A DNA stretch of 64,000 bases, from the NCBI GenBank assembly GCA_015056205.1, contig SVGS01000011.1, forward strand, positions 1-64,000, read 5' to 3'. The position numbers and the translations under genes were made by a program. Under the pieces are notes generated by a model that saw only the letters and a list, made by a program, of their open reading frames with translations, was not told where the DNA came from and did not search any database. The stretch comes from Clostridiales bacterium. GTDB lineage: Bacteria > Bacillota > Clostridia > Christensenellales > Aristaeellaceae. This document shows positions 25,907 through 35,229 of the stretch, one piece after another (positions within the stretch are counted from its first letter, which is position 1; each line of letters starts with the position of its first letter).

Positions 25907-28873
25907 ATGGCGAAGCTAAGCTTAAAGGATGCCACCAGGGAGCTGATGGAAGGAGCTTCCAATCTTCTGGAACAGGCCAGCACGGTCAGAAAGGGCGCGG
26001 ACGCGCTGCTGGAAGCGCTGAAGCGCATGGACGCGGAATGGAACCGGCAGAAGGAAGAAGAGGCAGCCCGCAAAAGGCAACAGGAACAGATGCGTGTTCA
26101 GTCTGCCCATACGAAGGCATACACCATGCTGGATGAAGACGAGAAACGCATGATGGAGGAAGCCATGCGGGCGGAAAAATCAGCGGCGGCGGAAACTTCC
26201 GGGCCTGCTCCGGCGGCTCCCGCGCCTGCGGCCGAAGCGGAACCGAAGAAGCCCGCGGCGGAAGTGAAGCCTGCTCCGGCCTCCGAGGCGGCAGAACCTG
26301 CTCCTGAGAAGCCTGCTTCCGAGAAACCCGTTTCCGAGAAGCCCGCTCCCGAAAAGCCCGCGGCGGAAGTGAAGCCTGCCCCCGCGAAAACGGAACCCGC
26401 GGCCGAAAAGCCGGCGGTAAAGGCGGAAAAGCCGAAGGAGCAGAAAGAGCAGAGAGAGCCGAGGGAACAGAGGGAGCCGAGAGAGCAGAAACCGGCTGCC
26501 CCCAAACGGCCCGCCATCGGCCAGATTATCAGCCGTCCGGGAGACGCGCCGAAGCCCGCGAATCCGCAGGGGCCTTACGGCCGTCCGGCGAATCCCCAGG
26601 GACCCTACGGCCGTCCCGCGAATCCGCAGGGGCCTTACGGCCGTCCGGCGAATCCCCAGGGACCCTACGGCCGTCCCGCGAATCCGCAGGGGCCTTACGG
26701 CCGTCCGGCGAATCCTCAGGGACCCTATGGCCGTCCCGCGGGAGGACAGGGACCTTACGGCCGTCCGGCCGGACAGCCGGCGGGGAACCGTCCCGGCCCC
26801 CAGCAGGGAGGCTTTAACCGCGGCGGCGCGGGACAGGGACGTCCGCAGGCCGGCGGATTCAGCCGCCAGGGCGGAGCGGGTTCCAGGAGCCGGGCGACGG
26901 AGCTGCCGGTTCCGATGGAAAAGGAACGCGTTTCCAATTACGATCCCAACAAGAAAAACTATGTACGGCAGCATGATCCGGAGCATGTGACGCGCAACCG
27001 GAAGCAGGCCAGCAAGAACAGCGGCTTCAACGGATATGACGATGAAGTGATCCGCGGCGGCAAACGGGCCCGGGCCAAGAAGCCCAGCGCCCAGCAAATG
27101 ATGGCCCCCATCAAGATCGAAACCGCCTACATGGCCGGGGACACGATCACGGTGCGGGACCTGACCGAAAAGATCGGCAAGCCCGCGGGCGAAATCATCA
27201 AGAAGCTGTTCATGCTGGGCAATATGGCGACCATCAACAGCGAGATCGATTTCGATACCGCGCAGCTGGTCTGCTCGGACTTTGATATTACGCTGGAGCG
27301 GAAGCAGGAACAGACGGCCGAGGCCGCGCTGGTGGCGGAGGACTTCACCGACGAGGAGGAAAACCTTCAGCCCAGACCGCCGGTCGTGACCATCATGGGC
27401 CACGTCGACCACGGCAAGACCAGCCTGCTGGACTATATCCGCAAGAGCCGGGTCACCGCCGGAGAAGCCGGCGGCATTACCCAGCACATCGGCGCGTATA
27501 CCGTGGACGTAGGGGACGGAAGACAGATCACCTTCCTGGACACCCCCGGCCACGAAGCATTCACCGCCATGCGCGCCCGCGGCACCCAGGCCACGGATAT
27601 CGCGGTGCTGGTGGTGGCGGCGGACGACTCCGTTATGCCGCAGACTGTTGAATCCATCAATCACGCCAAGGCGGCGGAGGTTCCCGTTATCGTTGCCATC
27701 AACAAAATGGACAAGCCGGACGCCAATCCGGAACGGGTCAAGCAGGATCTGACGCAGTACGGCCTGGTATGCGAAGACTGGGGCGGCGAAACCATCTGCG
27801 TGCCTGTGTCCGCCGTAACCGGACAGGGCGTGGACGAGCTGCTGGAAATGATTCTGCTGCAGGCGGACATGCTGCAGCTGCAGGCCAACCCGAACCGTCT
27901 CGGCCGCGGCGTCATCATCGAGGCGAAGCTGGACAAAGCCAGAGGACCTCTGGCGACCGTGCTGCTGCAGAACGGTACCCTGCATGTGGGAGACAGCATT
28001 ATTGCCGGCATGGCCTCCGGCCGCGTACGCGCGCTGATCAACGACAAGGGAGAACGGGTGACGGAAGCCGGTCCTTCCATGCCGGTGGAGATCATGGGCT
28101 TTGACGATGTGCCCAGCGCCGGCGACGAAATGATCGCGGTCGGCGACGAGCATCTGAGCCGCCAGGTGGCGGATGAGCGGCGCGAAAAACTGCGGGCGAG
28201 CCGGGAAGCCACCATGGCCAAGGTCAGCATGGAGAATCTGTTCTCCGCCATCGAGGCCGGCAAGGTGACCACGCTGAACCTGATCATCAAGGCGGATGTA
28301 CAGGGCTCTGTGGAAGCGGTCAAGCAGGCGATGGAGAAGCTGAGCAGCGACGAGGTCAAGATCCGGGTGCTGCACAGCGCCGCCGGCGCCATCACGCGGG
28401 ACGATGTCAACCTGGCCTCCGCGTTCAACGCGATCATCATCGGATTCAACATCCGGCCGGACGCCTCCGCGCGGGAAGCAGCGGAGAAGGCCAAGGTGGA
28501 CGTGCGGCTGTATACGGTCATCTACAAGGCGATCGAGGACATGGAGCTGGCCATGAAGGGCCTGCTGGAGCCCGAGTACCGGGAGGTGCTGCTGGGCCAC
28601 GCGGAGGTGCGCAACGTCTTCAAGATTACCGGAGCCGGTATCATTGCCGGCTGCTATGTGCTGGACGGCAAGGTACAGCGGAATGCCGGCGTACGGCTGC
28701 TGCGGGATAACGTGGTGGTGTTCGAAGGCAAGCTGAGCAGCCTGCGCCATCTGAAGGACGACGTCAAGGAAATGGCCGCCGGCTATGAATGCGGTATGAG
28801 CCTGGAAGGCCATAACGATATCAAGGAAGGCGATATCGTTGAGTGCTACATCATGGAGGAGATTCCGCGATAA
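25907..28873 (+). CDS. infB: Translation initiation factor IF-2
   Basis: The 988-residue GTPase brings initiator tRNA to the small subunit. The N-terminal 400 residues are unusual: a coiled coil, then an Ala/Pro/Glu/Lys-rich stretch (about 90-210), then six copies of the decapeptide [10 protein letters not shown] plus one variant (about 217-286), then a Gly/Arg-rich region. A conserved IF2 N-domain (about 415) leads to the GTP-binding core (GHVDHGKT, about 498; NKMD near 600) and the C-terminal tRNA-binding domains. A GGAGGG site precedes the ATG. The stop abuts the rbfA start (TAAATG). Confidence 0.97.
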   Translation: MAKLSLKDATRELMEGASNLLEQASTVRKGADALLEALKRMDAEWNRQKEEEAARKRQQEQMRVQSAHTKAYTMLDEDEKRMMEEAMRAEKSAAAETSGPAPAAPAPAAEAEPKKPAAEVKPAPASEAAEPAPEKPASEKPVSEKPAPEKPAAEVKPAPAKTEPAAEKPAVKAEKPKEQKEQREPREQREPREQKPAAPKRPAIGQIISRPGDAPKPANPQGPYGRPANPQGPYGRPANPQGPYGRPANPQGPYGRPANPQGPYGRPANPQGPYGRPAGGQGPYGRPAGQPAGNRPGPQQGGFNRGGAGQGRPQAGGFSRQGGAGSRSRATELPVPMEKERVSNYDPNKKNYVRQHDPEHVTRNRKQASKNSGFNGYDDEVIRGGKRARAKKPSAQQMMAPIKIETAYMAGDTITVRDLTEKIGKPAGEIIKKLFMLGNMATINSEIDFDTAQLVCSDFDITLERKQEQTAEAALVAEDFTDEEENLQPRPPVVTIMGHVDHGKTSLLDYIRKSRVTAGEAGGITQHIGAYTVDVGDGRQITFLDTPGHEAFTAMRARGTQATDIAVLVVAADDSVMPQTVESINHAKAAEVPVIVAINKMDKPDANPERVKQDLTQYGLVCEDWGGETICVPVSAVTGQGVDELLEMILLQADMLQLQANPNRLGRGVIIEAKLDKARGPLATVLLQNGTLHVGDSIIAGMASGRVRALINDKGERVTEAGPSMPVEIMGFDDVPSAGDEMIAVGDEHLSRQVADERREKLRASREATMAKVSMENLFSAIEAGKVTTLNLIIKADVQGSVEAVKQAMEKLSSDEVKIRVLHSAAGAITRDDVNLASAFNAIIIGFNIRPDASAREAAEKAKVDVRLYTVIYKAIEDMELAMKGLLEPEYREVLLGHAEVRNVFKITGAGIIAGCYVLDGKVQRNAGVRLLRDNVVVFEGKLSSLRHLKDDVKEMAAGYECGMSLEGHNDIKEGDIVECYIMEEIPR
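26555..26764 (+). repeat. 30-bp tandem repeat inside infB
   Basis: Six nearly identical 30-base units encode [10 protein letters not shown] and a seventh variant encodes [10 protein letters not shown]. Alternate units share silent differences (ccgcagggg versus cccagggac), which indicates recent duplication of a two-unit block. Confidence 0.93.
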
Positions 28874-29254
28874 ATGAGCTATACCAGAATTGACAGGATC
28901 TCGGAAGAGGTCCGCCGGGAAGTGGATGCCATTATCCGGGAGGAGCTGAGCGATCCCCGGATCGGCGGGACTTTTTCCGTCACCCGCGCCGAGGTCACCG
29001 GGGATCTGCGCTTTGCGAAGATTTATGTCAGCGTGCTCGAGGAGGACCGGCGGGAACCGCTGATCAAAGCGCTGAAAAACGCCAGGGGATATATCCGGCA
29101 TGCCCTGGGGCAGCGGATGATCATCCGCTACACGCCCGAGCTGATCTTCGTCAGCGATAACAACATCGCCTACGGCGTTCACATTGCCCAGGTACTTGCG
29201 GAGACCATGAAGGAGACGGAAAAGCATGAGAGACCGGATGAAGCGGAATCCTGA
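28874..29254 (+). CDS. rbfA: Ribosome-binding factor A
   Basis: The 126-residue protein has the RbfA KH-like fold signatures: RISEEVRREVDAIIREEL, DPRIGGTFSVTRAEVTGDLRFA split across the first half, and LRFAKIYVSV followed by RLRYTPEL-like IIRYTPELIFV. RbfA helps 16S rRNA 5'-end maturation and cold adaptation. Its start codon directly follows the infB stop and it overlaps the next gene by 29 bases. Confidence 0.95.
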   Translation: MSYTRIDRISEEVRREVDAIIREELSDPRIGGTFSVTRAEVTGDLRFAKIYVSVLEEDRREPLIKALKNARGYIRHALGQRMIIRYTPELIFVSDNNIAYGVHIAQVLAETMKETEKHERPDEAES

Positions 29255-30218
29255 AGCTGTCGGCGAAGCGATCCGAAAGGCCGAAACCATCGCCGTATGC
29301 AGCCATATCTGTCCGGACGGCGATACGGTGGGTAGCGCGACAGCCATGCGGCTGATTCTGAAGCATCTGGGAAAGAAAGTTCAGCTTTTCTGCGACGACA
29401 AGATTCCGGACCTCCTGAGCTTTCTGCCGGGAGTCAGCACCTTTAAGGTGCCGGACGGAACGGAAGGTCCCTTCGACCTGGTTCTGGCGGTGGATATCAG
29501 CGACAGGGCCCGGATGGGACGGTGTGAGCAGCTGATCGAAAAAGCCGGGATGACGGCGCAGATCGATCACCATCCCACTAACCCGCTGTACATGCAAATC
29601 AACAGCGTGGACGGGGACGCTCCCGCAAACTGCGTCCTGATCCGGGAACAGATGGAGGAGCTCGGCGTCCCCCTGAACCGGGAAATCGCCATCTGCCTGT
29701 ATACCGGCCTGAGCACCGACACGGGGAATTTTTCCTTCTCCGCCACCAATGCCGAGACCTTTTCGATCATGAGCGAGCTGATGAATCATCAGCTTCCGCT
29801 GAGCGAACTGAGCCGTATTCTTTTCAGGGAAAGAAGCAGACCCCAGGTCCTGCTGATGGGCAGAGCGCTGAACGGCATCCGGTATGCCTGTGACGGCAGG
29901 ATTGCCGTCATGAAGCTTTCGGTTCAGGATTTCCGTGACTGCGGGGCGCTGAGCGAGCACGCGGATACTCTGGTCAACATCGGCCTGGAGACCATCGGAA
30001 CGGAAATGGCGCTGCTTGCGCGGGACACCGGAGACGGAAAGATCAAATTCAGCCTGCGGGCCAAATCGCCCCAGCGTATTGACGATGTGGCGCAGCTTTT
30101 TGGCGGTGGCGGACATCCGCAGGCTTCCGGCCTTCTGCAGGATGGGCCGCTGGATGAGGCCGTGGAGCGCGTGCTGCAGGCCATGATCAAAAAACTGAAC
30201 GGAAACGACAAAAAATGA
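29226..30218 (+). CDS. nrnA: DHH-family oligoribonuclease/pAp phosphatase
   Basis: The 330-residue protein has the DHH domain with metal-binding motifs CSHICPDGDTVGSA, LAVDISDRAR and the namesake DHH (IDHHPTN, about residue 117), and a C-terminal DHHA1 domain with GGGGHPQASGL. NrnA degrades nanoRNAs and dephosphorylates pAp. It lies in the standard place between rbfA and truB, with overlap on both sides (29 and four bases). A second in-frame ATG at 29238 is possible as the start. Confidence 0.93.
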   Translation: MRDRMKRNPEAVGEAIRKAETIAVCSHICPDGDTVGSATAMRLILKHLGKKVQLFCDDKIPDLLSFLPGVSTFKVPDGTEGPFDLVLAVDISDRARMGRCEQLIEKAGMTAQIDHHPTNPLYMQINSVDGDAPANCVLIREQMEELGVPLNREIAICLYTGLSTDTGNFSFSATNAETFSIMSELMNHQLPLSELSRILFRERSRPQVLLMGRALNGIRYACDGRIAVMKLSVQDFRDCGALSEHADTLVNIGLETIGTEMALLARDTGDGKIKFSLRAKSPQRIDDVAQLFGGGGHPQASGLLQDGPLDEAVERVLQAMIKKLNGNDKK

Positions 30219-31126
30219 ATGGCTATTTCAATATCATCAAACCGGAGGGAATGACCAGCGCCGCCGTGGTTGCGGTGATGCGCCGCCTGACGGGAGAGAA
30301 GCGGGTCGGCCATGCCGGAACGCTGGATCCGGATGCCGCGGGCGTTCTTCCCATCATGACGGGAAAGGCGACGCGGCTTTTTGAATACCTGACGGACAAG
30401 GAAAAGGAATACCGGGCTGTGGCGGCTTTCGGGAGCAGCACAGACACGCAGGACGCTTCCGGAACCGTTCTGGAGACAGGAGACCGGTATCCGGATCCGG
30501 AACGCATCCGGAAGGAAGCGGACGGACTGACCGGGGATATTCCGCAGCGGCCCAGCATCTACAGCGCGATCAAGGTGGGCGGGAAGCCGCTGTATGCCCG
30601 CGCCCGGAAGGGCGAGCAGGTGGAAGCGCCGGAAAGGATCGTTCATGTGGAACGGATTGAACTCCTGGGCCAGCAACCGGATCACGGCATGGAGCTGTAT
30701 GTCGTATGCGGACGGGGAACCTATATCCGTACGCTGTGCCATGATCTGGGAAAACGGTGCGGATGCCCGGCGCATATGCGGAGCCTGGTCCGGACGAGGA
30801 GCGGTTTCTTTACCCTGGAGAACGGCATCACACTGGACGAGGCGCGGCAACTGGCCGAAGCAGGAAAACTGACGGAAAAAATGATCCCGCCGGATGCTCC
30901 GCTCGGGCATCTTCCGGCGGTGCATATTCTTCCGAAGTATGCCAGGGCGGTGGCGGCGGGCGCGAAACTGCCGCTGCAGGCGGCCGCGGAAGCCCTGCCG
31001 GAGGAAGTGGTTCCGCTGCGGGCGTATCTGAACGACGCGTTCTGGGGGATTCTGATCCGCCGGGAGGATCAGATCGTCTGGCAGGCCCAGATTGCCCCGG
31101 AAACGGAAAGGAGCGCCGGCCTATGA
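30215..31126 (+). CDS. truB: tRNA pseudouridine(55) synthase TruB
   Basis: The 303-residue enzyme makes pseudouridine 55 in the tRNA T loop. Signatures are NIIKPEGMTSAAVV, the catalytic-aspartate motif HAGTLDPDAAGVLP (about residue 33-46), RPSIYSAIKVGGKPLYARAR-type segment near 110 and YIRTLCHDLG. It overlaps nrnA and ribF as ATGA junctions, a tightly coupled operon arrangement. Confidence 0.96.
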   Translation: MNGYFNIIKPEGMTSAAVVAVMRRLTGEKRVGHAGTLDPDAAGVLPIMTGKATRLFEYLTDKEKEYRAVAAFGSSTDTQDASGTVLETGDRYPDPERIRKEADGLTGDIPQRPSIYSAIKVGGKPLYARARKGEQVEAPERIVHVERIELLGQQPDHGMELYVVCGRGTYIRTLCHDLGKRCGCPAHMRSLVRTRSGFFTLENGITLDEARQLAEAGKLTEKMIPPDAPLGHLPAVHILPKYARAVAAGAKLPLQAAAEALPEEVVPLRAYLNDAFWGILIRREDQIVWQAQIAPETERSAGL

Positions 31127-31917
31127 AAGTATTTCAGACGGATGAAAACCGGTACGCTCCCCGGGTTGTTGTTCTGGGAACCTTTGACGGCGTTCACCGG
31201 GGACACCAGAAACTGCTCGCGATCGGAGGAGAACTGAAGGAAGAAGCGCACGCGAAGCTGCGGGTGTGCACGTTTGACCGGCATCCCCTGACGGTGCTCC
31301 GGCCGGAGGCGGCTCCGACCCTGATTACCTCCATCCCCGAAAAGGCCAGGATGATGCGGCTGTACGGCGCGGATGAGATGCAGCTGATTCCCTTTACCCG
31401 CCGGCTGGCGGATTTATCTCCGGAGGAATTTCTTCAGAGGCTGAGGGGAAGCACCCGCCTGCTCGCGGTTGTGGCCGGATGGAATTATTCCTTCGGCCGG
31501 GGCGGCGCCGGAACGGCCGAGACGCTGATCCGGGACGGGGAAAGGCACGGGTATGCCGTCCGGATCGTTCCGCCGGTCACGATTGAGGGGGGAGACCGGG
31601 TGGTTTCCTCCAGCGCGGTCCGGGAGGCGGTGGCGGCCGGAGATCTTCATCTGGCGGCCATCATGCTGGGCCGCTTTCCGGAGTTCGGGGGGATCGCGGA
31701 ACAGCCCGCGGGATCCGCGGAAAGCAGCATCCGGCTGCGGAACCGGCTGCTTCCACCGGACGGAATCTACCGGAGCCGGATCCGGTTTTCCGGGGAGCGG
31801 GAGAGCGAAAAGCGGGTGATCCGGCTGGAGAACGGACGCGCCACCCCGGAAGACCAGCCGGGATTCCGGCAGGCCGCCGGAGAAAAATGCCGGCTGATTC
31901 TGGAAGGAAGGCTCTGA
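31123..31917 (+). CDS. ribF: RibF-like FAD synthetase with degenerate kinase domain
   Basis: The N-terminal 185 residues match the FMN adenylyltransferase half of RibF: VVVLGTFDGVHRGHQKLL (nucleotidyl-transferase GxxxGVHxGH), TFDRHPLTVLRP, and VVAGWNYSFGRGGAGTAETL, then VVSSSAVREAV. The C-terminal riboflavin kinase half is cut down to about 75 residues. It keeps an LLPPDGIYRSRI strand but lacks the G(F/Y)PTAN nucleotide-binding motif and the ExH...DF catalytic region. At 264 residues it is about 45 shorter than normal RibF. It likely makes FAD from FMN but may not phosphorylate riboflavin. It overlaps truB by four bases and ends the operon. Confidence 0.87.
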   Translation: MKVFQTDENRYAPRVVVLGTFDGVHRGHQKLLAIGGELKEEAHAKLRVCTFDRHPLTVLRPEAAPTLITSIPEKARMMRLYGADEMQLIPFTRRLADLSPEEFLQRLRGSTRLLAVVAGWNYSFGRGGAGTAETLIRDGERHGYAVRIVPPVTIEGGDRVVSSSAVREAVAAGDLHLAAIMLGRFPEFGGIAEQPAGSAESSIRLRNRLLPPDGIYRSRIRFSGERESEKRVIRLENGRATPEDQPGFRQAAGEKCRLILEGRL

Positions 31918-31967
31918 CAGAAGCCGAAAGATGTTCAGGATGGGAAGAAAAAGCCTAGTTCCATTCC

Positions 31968-31997
31968 TTGTCATTTTCGCGCGGTTCATGCTATACT
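31968..31997 (+). promoter_or_regulatory. Promoter of glgP
   Basis: TTGTCA and TATACT are 18 bases apart, 50 bases before the glycogen phosphorylase start. Confidence 0.75.
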
Positions 31998-32047
31998 ATC
32001 CGATGCGAATTTTTTTGCAGCACCTGTTATGACTGAGGAGGACAACG

Positions 32048-34495
32048 ATGCCGACCACCAAGTTTGATAAGGAATCCATCAAGCAAGCAATCATCGGGAA
32101 GGTTCAGCGCTATAACGGCCGTACCATCGAGGAGGTTTCGCCGCAGCAGCTTTACCGCGCGGTGGCTTCCACCGTACGGGATCAGATTATGGCGAAAGCC
32201 ATTGAGTGCCGCGAAGAGCGGAAACGGAATAAAGGCAAGAGGCTCTATTATCTGAGCGTGGAATACCTGATGGGGCGCAGCATGTATACCAACATGCTGA
32301 ATCTGACCTCCACGAAGGAGTATACGGAAGCGCTGAGCGAGCTGGGGATCGATATTCAGGACGTGCTGAAGGAAGAACCGGAACCCGGACTGGGGAACGG
32401 CGGCCTCGGGCGTCTGGCGGCCTGCTTCCTGGACAGCCTGAGCAGCCTGAATATGCCGGCGATGGGCTGCACCATCCGGTATGAATACGGGCTTTTCCGC
32501 CAGAAGATCGTGGACGGCCAGCAGGTGGAGCTGCCGGACAGCTGGCTTGACAACGGCAACGCCTGGGAAACCGCGGAAACGCAGGACACCTGCGAGGTTC
32601 ATTTCGGCGGCCATGTGGAAGAAGTCGAAGTCAACGGGGTTAAGCGTTATTACACGAAGGATTACTATACCGTGGAAGCGGTTCCCTACGATATGCCGAT
32701 CGTCGGCTATGACGCCAAGGTCGTGAATCCCCTGCGGATGTGGTCCGCCCGGAGCCCCAAGAAGCTGGATCTGAACAGCTTCGGCGAGGGCCGGTACGTT
32801 CAGGCTTCCGAGGAGATCGAACTGGCGGAGACCATCAGCAAGGTGCTGTATCCGGAAGACCGGCATTACGAAGGCAAACAGCTGCGGCTGAAACAGCACT
32901 ATTTCTTTGCCAGCGCTTCGCTGCAGTATATTCTGAAGGACTACAAGAAGCGCTTCGGAACCGATTTTTCCAGGCTGCCGGAAAAGGTGGTCATTCATAT
33001 TAACGATACCCATCCGGGCATGGCCATTCCCGAGCTGATGCGCCTTCTGATCGATGAGGAAGGCCTTGGATGGGATGAAGCCAGCCAGATCGTGCAGCGG
33101 ACATTTGCCTATACCAACCACACCATTATGTCCGAAGCGCTGGAACGCTGGCCCGTGAACATGGTTCAGAACCTCCTGCCCCGGATTTACCAGATCCTGT
33201 GCGAGATTAACCGCCGGTTCTGCGAGCGCCTGTGGAACTATTTCCCCGGCGACTGGGACCGGATCGCGCGGATGGCTGTGATCAGCTACGACAATGTCCA
33301 GATGGCCAATCTGTGCATCGCCATGAGCTACAGCGTAAACGGCGTCAGCAAGCTGCACGGCGAAATCCTGAAGGAGGAAACCTTCCACGATTTCTACCTG
33401 GTGATGCCGGAGAAATTCTCCGCCATTACCAACGGAATTGCGCATCGCCGCTGGCTGATCAGCTGCAATCCGGAGCTGACCGATCTGATCTGCGAATCCA
33501 TCGGGGACGCGTGGATCAAGGAGCCGGAACGGCTCAGAGAACTGGCGCCCTTCGCGGATGACGCGGCCTTCCGGGAGAAGTTTGCCGCGATCAAGCTGCA
33601 CAACAAGCAACGGCTGGCCGCCATGCTCAAACAGCGGCAGGATGTGACGATCGATCCGTCCTTTATGTTCGACGTGCAGGCGAAACGGCTGCATGAATAC
33701 AAGCGGCAGATGCTGAACGCCCTGCATATCATGGTGCTTTACAACCGGATCGTCAACGACGAGAGCTTCACCATGGCTCCGCGGGTGTTCGTGTTTGGCG
33801 CGAAGGCCAGCCCCGGATACTACCGGGCGAAGCAGATTATCCGCCTGATCTGCGCCCTGAGCAAAATGATCGAAAGACATCCGCGGGCCCGGAAGATGCT
33901 GCAGGTGGTTTTCCTCGAGAATTATGACGTCAGCAGCGCGGAAGTGCTGATTCCGGCGGCGGAGGTTTCGGAACAGCTGAGCACAGCCAGCAAGGAAGCC
34001 AGCGGAACCGGAAACATGAAGTTCATGATGAACGGCGCGATCACCATCGGCACCATGGACGGCGCCAACGTGGAGATCAGCGAACAGGTCGGCATGGACA
34101 ATATTTACATCTTCGGTATGCGGGCCGATACCGTACGGAACATGTACCGGGAGAACACCTACAACCCGATGATGATCTTCGAGACCAACCAGGAAGTCCG
34201 GCAGGCCATGACGCAGATTATCGACGGTACCCTGATGCCCGATAATCCCGCCGCGCTGCAGGATCTCTACCACAGTCTGCTGATGGGAGACAACTTCTTC
34301 GTGCTGAAGGACTTCGGCTCCTATTCGATGGCCCAGCGGAGACTGGACGCGGATTATCATGACCAGGAGAAATGGCAGAAGATGGCTGTAATCAATACCG
34401 CCATGTCCGGTGTTTTCTCCTCCGACCGCACCATTCGCGAATACAACGATACCATCTGGCATCTGCCGATTCTCGGACAGAACGCAAAGAAATAA
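32048..34495 (+). CDS. glgP: Glycogen/starch/alpha-glucan phosphorylase
   Basis: The 815-residue GT35 enzyme releases glucose-1-phosphate from alpha-1,4 glucans. Family signatures include YYLSVEYLMGRSM, LGNGGLGRLAACF, the HINDTHPGMAIPELMR region and the PLP-binding segment EASGTGNMKFMMNGA, with the Schiff-base lysine at about residue 658, followed by GTMDGANVEI. Length is normal for the family. TGAGGAGG lies before the ATG. It has its own promoter and terminator. Together with glgB and the phosphohexomutase elsewhere in the window it supports glycogen turnover. Confidence 0.97.
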   Translation: MPTTKFDKESIKQAIIGKVQRYNGRTIEEVSPQQLYRAVASTVRDQIMAKAIECREERKRNKGKRLYYLSVEYLMGRSMYTNMLNLTSTKEYTEALSELGIDIQDVLKEEPEPGLGNGGLGRLAACFLDSLSSLNMPAMGCTIRYEYGLFRQKIVDGQQVELPDSWLDNGNAWETAETQDTCEVHFGGHVEEVEVNGVKRYYTKDYYTVEAVPYDMPIVGYDAKVVNPLRMWSARSPKKLDLNSFGEGRYVQASEEIELAETISKVLYPEDRHYEGKQLRLKQHYFFASASLQYILKDYKKRFGTDFSRLPEKVVIHINDTHPGMAIPELMRLLIDEEGLGWDEASQIVQRTFAYTNHTIMSEALERWPVNMVQNLLPRIYQILCEINRRFCERLWNYFPGDWDRIARMAVISYDNVQMANLCIAMSYSVNGVSKLHGEILKEETFHDFYLVMPEKFSAITNGIAHRRWLISCNPELTDLICESIGDAWIKEPERLRELAPFADDAAFREKFAAIKLHNKQRLAAMLKQRQDVTIDPSFMFDVQAKRLHEYKRQMLNALHIMVLYNRIVNDESFTMAPRVFVFGAKASPGYYRAKQIIRLICALSKMIERHPRARKMLQVVFLENYDVSSAEVLIPAAEVSEQLSTASKEASGTGNMKFMMNGAITIGTMDGANVEISEQVGMDNIYIFGMRADTVRNMYRENTYNPMMIFETNQEVRQAMTQIIDGTLMPDNPAALQDLYHSLLMGDNFFVLKDFGSYSMAQRRLDADYHDQEKWQKMAVINTAMSGVFSSDRTIREYNDTIWHLPILGQNAKK

Positions 34496-34505
34496 GGCTG
34501 ATTCG

Positions 34506-34541
34506 ACCCCGGACTCCCGTAAAAGGAAGCTCCGGGGTTTT
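34506..34541 (+). terminator. Terminator after glgP
   Basis: CCCCGGA (34507-34513) pairs with TCCGGGG (34531-34537), followed by four T. Confidence 0.75.
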
Positions 34542-34618
34542 CGCTTGACGCAAAGCGCGGCCGGAAAAGAAACAGGGAAGGGATTTTCTGAATAAAAAGA
34601 AAGAGGAGGAACAAAACC

Positions 34619-35149
34619 ATGGCTACCACCGCAAAGACGACCGAAAAGAAGGCGACGGCCGCGAAGACAACCGCCGCGAAGGCAACAACCGCCGCGAAGA
34701 AGACGACAGCCGCAAAGACAACAACCGCGAAGAAGACGACGGCCGCGAAGACAACAACCGCTGCGAAGAAGACGACGGCCGCGAAGGCAACAACCGCCGC
34801 GAAGAAGACGACGGCCGCGAAGACAACCGCCGCGAAGACGACAACCGCGAAGAAGACGACCGCCGCGAAGACAACGACGGCCGCCCGCAAAACCACCGCG
34901 GCCACCACCTCCCTGAAGGTGACGGCTTCCGAAAAAAAGCTGGTAGAAGCCTACCGGGATGCTGCCCCTGATCTGAAAAAGATCGCGCTGAAGGTGCTGA
35001 AAGGGGAGTATGGAGAGAAGCTGACCACGCTGCTGGGCGCGGTGGGAGGCGGGGCCGGAGCCGCTGCGGATTCCGCGGGAAGCACTTTGGGAGATCTGGC
35101 CGGGAATCTGCTGAGCAGCCTGGCCGGCGGTCTGCTGGGGAAAAAATAA
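34619..35149 (+). CDS. Histone-H1-like Lys/Ala/Thr repeat protein
   Basis: A 176-residue protein. Residues about 5-98 are a low-complexity run of Lys, Ala and Thr in 5-8-residue units such as AAKKTTAAKTTT, close to the tails of bacterial histone H1-like proteins (Hc1/AlgP type). Residues about 100-130 form a helix (EKKLVEAYRDAAPDLKKIAL). The C-terminus is Gly/Leu/Ala-rich with hydrophobic stretches (TLLGAVGGGAGAA, LLSSLAGGLLGKK). Nucleic-acid or polyanion binding is likely from charge; the C-terminal domain is not one I recognise. AGGAGGA precedes the ATG. Confidence 0.78.
   Translation: MATTAKTTEKKATAAKTTAAKATTAAKKTTAAKTTTAKKTTAAKTTTAAKKTTAAKATTAAKKTTAAKTTAAKTTTAKKTTAAKTTTAARKTTAATTSLKVTASEKKLVEAYRDAAPDLKKIALKVLKGEYGEKLTTLLGAVGGGAGAAADSAGSTLGDLAGNLLSSLAGGLLGKK
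34640..34905 (+). repeat. Low-complexity tandem repeat in the H1-like gene
   Basis: Short imperfect units built from gccgcgaag, acaacc and aagacgacg repeat across about 265 bases and encode the Lys/Ala/Thr tail. Such tracts commonly vary in length between strains. Confidence 0.85.
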
Positions 35150-35162
35150 ACAGAAAAAATAC

Positions 35163-35191
35163 TTGAGCGTACGCGAATCTGTCCTTACAAT
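35163..35191 (+). promoter_or_regulatory. Promoter of the NhaC-type antiporter gene
   Basis: TTGAGC and TACAAT are 17 bases apart, about 38 bases before the start codon. Confidence 0.72.
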
Positions 35192-35229
35192 AGCCATAGA
35201 GGTTATCTGTTATAGGAGGGACGATCCAT

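Noticed and set aside
26180..29347. 1055-codon minus-strand open frame opposite infB and rbfA
   Set aside because: IF-2 and RbfA on the plus strand are unmistakable; the antisense frame only reflects biased third codon positions.
32027..35197. 1056-codon minus-strand open frame opposite glgP and the H1-like gene
   Set aside because: It crosses a terminator and two real genes, and its Arg/Gly/Leu repeat end is simply the complement of the Lys/Ala/Thr repeat.
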